Positions 37,258 through 43,752 of a stretch of DNA of 64,000 nt are shown here, in pieces. How positions within the stretch are numbered: the stretch's first letter is position 1; the number at the start of each line of letters is the position of its first letter. The DNA lies in assembly GCA_000299115.1 (NCBI GenBank), contig CP003801.1, forward strand, positions 868,001 through 932,000, read 5' to 3'. The notes below the pieces were generated by a model. That model was given only the letters and a program-made list of their open reading frames with translations, ran no database searches and was not told the DNA's origin. The position numbers were made by a program, and so were the translations under genes. Source of the DNA: an alpha proteobacterium HIMB59 (GTDB lineage: Bacteria > Pseudomonadota > Alphaproteobacteria > HIMB59).

Positions 37258-37794
37258 ATGAAATACACATTAGCTTTTGCCTGTTCAAAAGATGGTTTTA
37301 TAGCAAAACACTCAAAAGATAATCCTTTTGAATGGACCTCAAAAGAAGATCAAAATCATTTGCAGACATTAATTAGTGAAAATGAATGGCAGGTAATGGG
37401 AAGAACTACTCATGAACTTAATCCTAATCAACAAAGAAAAAGAATTGTTTTCTCAAGAAAGTATGAGGAGATAAAACTCATAAAAAAAGACATTCCTGAT
37501 CAATTTTATTTTAACCCAGATTTGCACCAATGGAGCGATTTTGAAAAGATATGTTCAGGAAATATTTTAATTTTAGGTGGCACTAGCGTACATGATTTTT
37601 TTATCTACTCTGAATTAGTTGATACCATTCACATAACTGTGGAACCCCATACATTTAATGAGGGTGTTAGAGCTTTTTCATACATAAATTTTAAAGATTA
37701 TAAGCCTTACTTTTTATCTAAAAGTTACTCTTATGAGGAAAAGACTCTTAATGAAAATGGTACAAAATTAATTTCATTTAATAAGAATTCTTAA
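37258..37794 (+). CDS. RibD C-terminal/dihydrofolate-reductase-like protein
   Basis: 178 residues with the DHFR-like fold of the RibD reductase domain: a YTLAFACSKDGFIAK start, VMGRTTHELN where NADPH binds, ILILGGTSVHDFFIYSELVDTIHITVEP as the conserved central block. The family includes pyrimidine and pterin reductases; the substrate is not known. No deaminase domain is attached, and the gene is not beside riboflavin genes. It stands alone on plus and its end overlaps mobA by 17 bases tail to tail. Confidence 0.82.
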   Translation: MKYTLAFACSKDGFIAKHSKDNPFEWTSKEDQNHLQTLISENEWQVMGRTTHELNPNQQRKRIVFSRKYEEIKLIKKDIPDQFYFNPDLHQWSDFEKICSGNILILGGTSVHDFFIYSELVDTIHITVEPHTFNEGVRAFSYINFKDYKPYFLSKSYSYEEKTLNENGTKLISFNKNS

Positions 37795-38377
37795 AAAGAT
37801 TATAATCTTCTTGATTATTTATATTAAAGAATTCTAATTTTTTCTCTTTTTTAATACTTAAATATTCAAAACCAATTTCCTCAGCAAATTTCATAATCTT
37901 ATAACCGTCATTCAAATTTAAAATTCTATCTAATTTTTCAAAAGAATTGATAGACCAAAATGAAAACATAGGTTCTATTTTTCCATCAATTTTAGAGATA
38001 TAGGAGTTTTTATTCTTAGTTTGTATTTTTTCAAATTCTGAAAAAATATTTATATTTATTAAAGGAGCATCAGTGGGTAACATAGCAAACCAAATATTTT
38101 TTTTTGTTTTTTCATAGAGACTCATAACACTATGAAGGCCAGCTAGTGGACCCTTCCTTCCTTTGATTTTATCTGCAACTAATTTAAAACCAAATTTTGA
38201 ATACTTCTCTTCATCATCATTTACATTAATGACAATTTCGTATCCAAGTATTTTTAATTGATCTAAGAGTAATTCAATAAATGTTTTGTTATGAATTTTA
38301 AGAAAACTTTTATTCTGGAATTCCATTCGAGAGGACTTTCCCCCTGTAAGGATTGAAATTATTATTTGATCGCTCAC
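37778..38377 (-). CDS. mobA: Molybdenum cofactor guanylyltransferase
   Basis: Adds GMP to molybdopterin to make the MGD (later bis-MGD) form used by formate dehydrogenase. 199 residues. The nucleotide loop ISILTGGKSSRME replaces the usual LAGGxSxRMG, followed by KSFLKIHNKTF and GPLAGLHSVM and MLPTDAPLI with the metal-binding Asp. It starts at GTG overlapping the fdhD stop (GTGA). It belongs to the formate dehydrogenase/cofactor cluster. Confidence 0.9.
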   Translation of the reverse strand: MSDQIIISILTGGKSSRMEFQNKSFLKIHNKTFIELLLDQLKILGYEIVINVNDDEEKYSKFGFKLVADKIKGRKGPLAGLHSVMSLYEKTKKNIWFAMLPTDAPLININIFSEFEKIQTKNKNSYISKIDGKIEPMFSFWSINSFEKLDRILNLNDGYKIMKFAEEIGFEYLSIKKEKKLEFFNINNQEDYNLFKNSY

Positions 38378-39180
38378 TTTTTAAATCTAAAGTCACCTGA
38401 TAATATATTTAGTCTTTTCCCTCTTAATCTACCAATCATAGTTAATTTTTTCTTTCTAGCTATTTCTACAGCCCATGCTGTGAAACCTGAGCGAGACAAA
38501 AGTATTGGTATTCGCATTTTTATGCATTTAATTACCATTTCACTGGTTAAACGACCAGTTGTGTAAAATGACATATTTTCAACATTGATATTTTTTTTCA
38601 AAATTAATCCTGCAATCTTATCAACAGCATTGTGCCTTCCAACATCTTCAAAATAATAAAGAGGTTTATTTCCTTCGCACAAAACACAACCATGAATAGC
38701 ACCAACTTTAAGATATAAACTGGGTTCTAAATTAATTTTTTTTGATAACTCTATGAGTTCTTGGTGGGTTACTTTGATATTTTTATTTAAAACAATTCCT
38801 TCAATTTCATTATACAAATCACCAAAAACTGTGCCTTGTGCACAACCTGAAGTATTAACCTTTTTTTTTAGTTTTTTTTCATAATTAGTTTTATCGGCAG
38901 TTCTGACAACAATTGTTTTGAGATCTTTGTGGTATTCTATTTTTCTGACTTTGTTAAAATCATTTAACATTCCTTGATTGTATAAATATCCAAGTGCCAA
39001 ATACTCAGGATAATCGCCAATAGTCATCATTGTAACTATTTCTTGATTGTTGAGATATAAAGTTAATGGCTTTTCTTCAATTATGGGAATAATAATTTTT
39101 TTTCCATTCTCATCTATGGAGTTTTTATATTTAAATAAGGATTTATTATTTACGCTCGGTCTAATCAAAAAATCTGTCAT
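38374..39180 (-). CDS. fdhD: Formate dehydrogenase accessory sulfurtransferase
   Basis: FdhD transfers sulfur to the molybdenum centre of formate dehydrogenase. 268 residues. LYLNNQEIVTMMTIGDYPEYLALGYLYNQG and EDVGRHNAVDKIAG followed by YTTGRLTSEMVIKC are family hallmarks. The catalytic loop, CGxCG in E. coli, reads SGCAQG here with one Cys; two more Cys residues lie in HGCVLCEG. It overlaps mobA by four bases and is divergent from mobB across 32 bases, which places it in the cofactor cluster that ends in the dehydrogenase genes. Confidence 0.94.
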   Translation of the reverse strand: MTDFLIRPSVNNKSLFKYKNSIDENGKKIIIPIIEEKPLTLYLNNQEIVTMMTIGDYPEYLALGYLYNQGMLNDFNKVRKIEYHKDLKTIVVRTADKTNYEKKLKKKVNTSGCAQGTVFGDLYNEIEGIVLNKNIKVTHQELIELSKKINLEPSLYLKVGAIHGCVLCEGNKPLYYFEDVGRHNAVDKIAGLILKKNINVENMSFYTTGRLTSEMVIKCIKMRIPILLSRSGFTAWAVEIARKKKLTMIGRLRGKRLNILSGDFRFKK

Positions 39181-39212
39181 AATTTTCTAGATATATTATG
39201 GTTGTTAAATAA

Positions 39213-39701
39213 ATGAAAACAATAGCAGTTATTGGGTGGAAAAATAGTGGCAAGACGACATTAGTATCTAGGCTCGTTGCTCATCTTAGGAAAAAAAAAT
39301 TCAAAGTAGGTGTGGTAAAACATGCTCATCATTCATTTGACATTGATCACCCTAATACTGATAGCTATAAAATTAGGGAAGCAGGCTCATATAAAACCAC
39401 AATTGTTTCAGAAAAAAGACTAGCTCATATAGAAGAAAAAATCTCACCTGAAATAGATATAGAAGACTTAATCAAACTTAATGAAGGGTGTGATATTCTT
39501 ATATTTGAAGGCTTTAAAAAAATCAAAAAACTCTCAAAAATTGAAGTAAATTTAAAAAAGAATAATAAGGAATTGCTTTATAAATCTTTTGATAATGTCA
39601 AACTTTTAGTCAGTGATGATATGTCAGAGCATCCAATTAAAGTATTAAGTCATGATCAAGTTAATGAAATTACAAAAGAAATTTTAAGTGACTCATTCTA
39701 A
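39213..39701 (+). CDS. mobB: Molybdopterin-guanine dinucleotide biosynthesis protein MobB
   Basis: GTP-binding helper of MobA in bis-MGD formation. 162 residues. Walker A is VIGWKNSGKTTLVSRL near the start, with VGVVKHAHHSFDIDHPNTDSYK as the second conserved block and LIFEGFKK later, all as in MobB. It overlaps moeA by 14 bases. Not essential in E. coli, but retained here in a compact genome. Confidence 0.93.
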   Translation: MKTIAVIGWKNSGKTTLVSRLVAHLRKKKFKVGVVKHAHHSFDIDHPNTDSYKIREAGSYKTTIVSEKRLAHIEEKISPEIDIEDLIKLNEGCDILIFEGFKKIKKLSKIEVNLKKNNKELLYKSFDNVKLLVSDDMSEHPIKVLSHDQVNEITKEILSDSF

Positions 39702-40872
39702 ATTTATAAGTTTAAAAAAGGCAGTTCAAATAGCTATTTTACATAATAAAAGAACAAAAAAATCCTCTAAAATTGATTTAGCCAATTCTCTTAATTTTAT
39801 TTCAAGCAAAGAAATACGTTCACCAATAAATTTACCTGAATTAAGCTCAGCAGGACTTGATGGTCTTATAATATCAAATAAAAAATCTACCAAAATTCCC
39901 GTCTCATCAAAAATAATTGAAACAGGAAAAGTCTATAAAAATTTGAACATAAATTATGCTTATAGAATTAATACTGGTGCTAGCATTCCAGGTAATTTTA
40001 AAAATTTTCTTTCTTTAGAAAATGCATTTATTGAAAATGATTATCTAATTTTATCAAAATCAAAAATTTCTAATAAAGACATAAAAAAGAGAGGTGAGGA
40101 TTTAAAAAAAAATCAGATAATCTTAAAAAAAAATCAAAAAATTAATTTTATAAAACTTGCCCTCCTAGCTTCAGTTGGAATAAAAAAAATTGATATATAC
40201 AGTCCGTTAAAAGTTGGTGTGATTTCTACCGGAGATGAATTAATCGATTTCAAAAAGAAAAAAAAAGACTTTCAAACTTTTGACTCAAATAAATTACAAA
40301 TTATAAATTTTCTTAAAAAGTATCCGATTTCAATAAAAGATTTAGGCATTTTAAAAGATACTTTTAAAGATGTTGAGAAATTTTATAAAACTAAAAAATC
40401 GCAGTACGATTTAATTATTAGCTCAGGAGGATCGTCATTTAGCTCTGGAGATCACACTTCATCTTACTTAACTAAAAATTCTAAAATTTTATTCCAATAT
40501 CTTCGTATACAGCCTGGAAGACCAATAATTTTTGCAAAACATTATGGACAATACATTTTCTCGCTACCGGGTAATCCACTTGCTGTAATGGTGAATTTGA
40601 AGTTAATAATTTCAAAATTCTTAGACCCAAATGATCTTTATTCAAACTTTAAAGTTGAGAATATTAAATCAGGTTTTACTGAAAATAAAAAAGCTAATAT
40701 TACCAAATTTATAAGAGTAAAAATTAAGGATAATACAGCCTTTGAACACAACTCTAAAGGGTCTGCTAAATTAATTTCTGCGGCACAAAGTGATGGATTT
40801 TTGATTGTCGAAGAGGGTTTGTCTAGAGTTATTAAAGGAAAATTTTATCCAGTTATTAAATTTGAAATTTAA
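39688..40872 (+). CDS. moeA: Molybdopterin molybdenumtransferase
   Basis: Inserts molybdenum into adenylated molybdopterin. 394 residues from a GTG start. RINTGASIPGNFKNF, VGVISTGDELIDF, ISSGGSSFSSGDHTSSYL and FSLPGNPLAVMVNLKL follow the MoeA order of domains. The usual SAMDGYA near the start is changed to AGLDGLI. It overlaps mobB by 14 bases, and its end overlaps tusA by 17 bases tail to tail. Confidence 0.92.
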   Translation: MTHSKFISLKKAVQIAILHNKRTKKSSKIDLANSLNFISSKEIRSPINLPELSSAGLDGLIISNKKSTKIPVSSKIIETGKVYKNLNINYAYRINTGASIPGNFKNFLSLENAFIENDYLILSKSKISNKDIKKRGEDLKKNQIILKKNQKINFIKLALLASVGIKKIDIYSPLKVGVISTGDELIDFKKKKKDFQTFDSNKLQIINFLKKYPISIKDLGILKDTFKDVEKFYKTKKSQYDLIISSGGSSFSSGDHTSSYLTKNSKILFQYLRIQPGRPIIFAKHYGQYIFSLPGNPLAVMVNLKLIISKFLDPNDLYSNFKVENIKSGFTENKKANITKFIRVKIKDNTAFEHNSKGSAKLISAAQSDGFLIVEEGLSRVIKGKFYPVIKFEI

Positions 40873-41074
40873 TAATTACGATATTTTTTAGAGTTTTTAA
40901 GGAAATAATTTTGAAATTATTTTCTTCACAGTAATTTTTAAAATCAAATTTAGATAAAGGATCATCGCTCTCTACTGTAATTAAATCATTTTTTTTTAAT
41001 TTTTTTATACGTTTGGCAGTCTTTAATACAGGTATTGGACATTCATAACCTTTCGTATCTAGATAATATTCCAT
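40856..41074 (-). CDS. TusA/SirA-like sulfur carrier
   Basis: 72 residues of the TusA fold. The sulfur-accepting Cys is in YECPIPVLKTAKRIK (the family CPxP motif, near residue 13), followed by LITVESDDPLSKFDFKNYCEE, a match to the SDDPxAxxDIPxWC region with a second Cys near the end. Classic TusA relays sulfur to tRNA thiolation, but family members also donate sulfur for molybdenum cofactor synthesis. Its place between moeA and the formate dehydrogenase regulator points to the latter. It is divergent from lysR across 27 bases. Confidence 0.88.
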   Translation of the reverse strand: MEYYLDTKGYECPIPVLKTAKRIKKLKKNDLITVESDDPLSKFDFKNYCEENNFKIISLKTLKNIVIIKFQI

Positions 41075-41101
41075 TTAAGTATATATTTATTTCAATATTT
41101 C

Positions 41102-41983
41102 ATGGAAATAAAGAATTTAGAAATAATTTTAGCATTAGATAGTGAAAAACACTTTAATCGTGCTGCTGAAAAATTAAATATATCTCAACCAGCATTATCT
41201 ATGAAATTAAAATCATTAGAAAACGAAATTGGTGTCAAGCTAGTAAAAAGAGGTAAAAATTTTATTGGTTTAACCAAAGAGGGTGAAATTTTAAAAGAAA
41301 AATTTAAGTATATCGTTAAAGAGTACAGTGAAATTAAACAACTAAGTTCTGAATTAAAAAATAACCTCACTGGCAGTTTGAGGGTAGGGGTAATACCTTC
41401 CGCCCTTATCGATGTCTCATATATTCTAAATCAATATGTGAAAAAGTTTAGAAATATAAATATACAAGTCTATTCAATGTCCTCAAATAAGATAGACGAG
41501 GGATTACACGATTTTAAATTGGATATTGGTTTTAGTTATTTAGATAACGAACCTATACTTGGTGTGGAAAAAGTACATCTATACAAAGAAAAGTATTTTT
41601 TAGTTACTAAAAATAAAAGATACCAAAAATTAAATAATATTTCTTGGACTGAGTGTGATGGTATGGATTTATGTCTAATTTCCCAAGAAAATCAATTTAG
41701 AAGAATATTAGACGCTATATTTAAAAGTAAAAATATTACTCCTAATATTATGATTGAGTCTAACTCATTAATTCATCTTTTTTCTCATGTCTCATCTTCA
41801 GATCTATCGACTATTATGCCAGGATCTTATGCATCTCAATTTGAGAATGATTCTAATATTCACTTTATTGAATTAAATACTCCTGTTGTGACTCATTCTG
41901 TTGGTTCGGTTTTTATTAAAGATAAAGGCCCATCTCCAATAAAAGACTCATTTATAAAGTTTTTAAAAAATTTTGATAAGTAA
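41102..41983 (+). CDS. LysR-family transcriptional regulator
   Basis: 293 residues. The winged helix-turn-helix is at the N-terminus (HFNRAAEKLNISQPALSMKLKSLENEIG), and the substrate-binding-like domain follows (GSLRVGVIPSALID, LDIGFSYLDNEPI). It is directly upstream of, and on the same strand as, the formate dehydrogenase genes, with a 65-base gap that holds an inverted repeat. LysR regulators of fds operons (FdsR type) are known in other proteobacteria. Control of the dehydrogenase by formate is inference from position. Confidence 0.9.
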   Translation: MEIKNLEIILALDSEKHFNRAAEKLNISQPALSMKLKSLENEIGVKLVKRGKNFIGLTKEGEILKEKFKYIVKEYSEIKQLSSELKNNLTGSLRVGVIPSALIDVSYILNQYVKKFRNINIQVYSMSSNKIDEGLHDFKLDIGFSYLDNEPILGVEKVHLYKEKYFLVTKNKRYQKLNNISWTECDGMDLCLISQENQFRRILDAIFKSKNITPNIMIESNSLIHLFSHVSSSDLSTIMPGSYASQFENDSNIHFIELNTPVVTHSVGSVFIKDKGPSPIKDSFIKFLKNFDK

Positions 41984-42010
41984 TCCTTATTAATCAATTA
42001 CTCATTAATA

Positions 42011-42043
42011 ATTGAATATTTAATCGATTTAAATAATTTCAAT
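42011..42043 (+). promoter_or_regulatory. Inverted repeat, candidate LysR operator ahead of formate dehydrogenase
   Basis: ATTGAA (42011–42016) and TTCAAT (42038–42043) form a perfect 6-base inverted repeat around AATCGATT (42022–42029), itself a perfect palindrome. It fills the short gap between lysR and the dehydrogenase, ending six bases before the ATG. AT-rich sequence makes chance repeats common, so confidence is low. Confidence 0.3.
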
Positions 42044-42048
42044 AATAC

Positions 42049-43752
42049 ATGGAAGATAATACTAAAAAAATACATCCTGGTTCTGGCAGAAGAAACGCTT
42101 TAACTTTTAATAAAGGTAGACAATCTGATGACCAATCAATTAATGAGTTAAAAAATTTAATACCAGCTGATTATCTTCGACAAAGAGATATGCTGATAGA
42201 ATGCCTTCATTTAATTCAAGATAATTATAAATGTTTGAAACCTAAATATTTAGCTGCCTTAGCAGAATTAACTAATCTCCCCTTAACTGAAATTTATGAA
42301 GTAGCATCTTTTTATGCACACTTTGATATTTTTAAAGATGATGAAGTTGCTCCAGCTGAAATCACAATTCGTGTATGTGATAGTATTACATGTGAGATGA
42401 ATGGATGCCAATCTCTTCAAAAAGAACTTGAGTCAAATTATTCTGGTGATGAAAATATTAGGGTCGTAAGAGCTCCTTGTATGGGCCGATGTCATCAAGC
42501 GCCAGTAGTTGAAGTTGGAAAAAAACACATTACAAATGCAAATCTGGAAAAAATTAAAACTTCGATTGAGAGCAAAGATATAAAACCTATTACACCTGAA
42601 TATATTAACTTTGAAAACTATACTAAGTCTGGTGGATATAAAATCTTAAAAGAATGTCTTGAAAATAAAAAAGATCCAATGGACTTAATTGAAGAAATGG
42701 AATTATCAGGCCTTAGAGGATTAGGTGGAGCAGGATTTCCAACTGGAAAAAAATGGAGATTTGTTAGGGCTGAACAGCAGCCAAGACTAATGGCCATAAA
42801 CGGCGATGAAGGTGAACCCGGAACTTTTAAAGACCATCATTATCTTTCGCGAGATCCTCATCGTTTTCTTGAAGGTATGTTAATTGCTGCTTGGGTTGTT
42901 GAAGCTACTGATGTTTATATCTACATGAGAGATGAGTATCCTGATGTGATTAAATTTTTAAAAAAAGAAATAAAAATTATTGAAGATAATAATTTAAATA
43001 TCAAAACTAGAATACATTTAAGAAGAGGAGCGGGTGCCTACATTTGTGGTGAAGAGTCCTCAATGCTTGAAAGCCTAGAAGGTAAAAGAGGTCTTCCAAG
43101 ACATAAACCTCCTTTTCCCTCTCAAGTTGGTTTGTTTGGACGTCCAACGCTTATTCATAATGTAGAAACAGTTTTTTGGGTAAGAGAAATTTTAGAAAAA
43201 GGCGCTGTTTGGTTTAACAGTCATGGCCTTAACAGTAGAAAAGGATTAAGGACTTTTTCAGTATCAGGGAGAGTTAAAAACCCTGGTGTCAAGTTAGCTC
43301 CAGCAGGTATTACAATAAAACAGTTGATTGAAGAATACTGTGGGGGAATGCAAGATAATCACACTTTTAAGGCGTACCTTCCTGGTGGGGCCTCAGGGGG
43401 TATTTTGCCTGCCTCTATGGATAATGTCCCTCTTGACTTTGATACTTTACAAGAGCATGGATGTTTTATTGGTTCGGCAGCTGTAGTTGTTTTATCTGAT
43501 AAAGATAAAATGGGTGATATAGCAAAGAATTTAATGTTTTTCTTCCATGATGAGAGCTGCGGTCAGTGTACACCCTGTAGAAATGGAACAGAGAAGGCCC
43601 TTAAACTAATGAATGAAAATTCCTGGGATGTAGAATTATTAAAAGAGCTATCGTCAGCCATGATGGATGCATCTATATGTGGATTAGGGCAGGCTGCCCC
43701 AAACCCTTTACTTTCTGTAATCAAGCATTTTCCAAATGAGGTAACCAATTAA
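42049..43752 (+). CDS. fdsB: NAD-dependent formate dehydrogenase, fused gamma/beta subunit
   Basis: Carries electrons from the Mo subunit to NAD+. 567 residues. Residues about 1–180 are a NuoE-like domain with a thioredoxin-fold [2Fe-2S] site: Cys110, Cys115, Cys144, Cys148 (CDSITC and CMGRC). The rest is NuoF-like: FMN/NAD binding in LRGLGGAGFPTGKKW and INGDEGEPGTFKDHH, GAGAYICGEESSML, then the [4Fe-4S] site SCGQCTPCRNG and a last Cys in SICGLGQ. In Rhodobacter and Cupriavidus FdsG and FdsB are separate; here they are one chain. It overlaps the alpha subunit gene by one base (TAATG). Confidence 0.93.
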   Translation: MEDNTKKIHPGSGRRNALTFNKGRQSDDQSINELKNLIPADYLRQRDMLIECLHLIQDNYKCLKPKYLAALAELTNLPLTEIYEVASFYAHFDIFKDDEVAPAEITIRVCDSITCEMNGCQSLQKELESNYSGDENIRVVRAPCMGRCHQAPVVEVGKKHITNANLEKIKTSIESKDIKPITPEYINFENYTKSGGYKILKECLENKKDPMDLIEEMELSGLRGLGGAGFPTGKKWRFVRAEQQPRLMAINGDEGEPGTFKDHHYLSRDPHRFLEGMLIAAWVVEATDVYIYMRDEYPDVIKFLKKEIKIIEDNNLNIKTRIHLRRGAGAYICGEESSMLESLEGKRGLPRHKPPFPSQVGLFGRPTLIHNVETVFWVREILEKGAVWFNSHGLNSRKGLRTFSVSGRVKNPGVKLAPAGITIKQLIEEYCGGMQDNHTFKAYLPGGASGGILPASMDNVPLDFDTLQEHGCFIGSAAVVVLSDKDKMGDIAKNLMFFFHDESCGQCTPCRNGTEKALKLMNENSWDVELLKELSSAMMDASICGLGQAAPNPLLSVIKHFPNEVTN

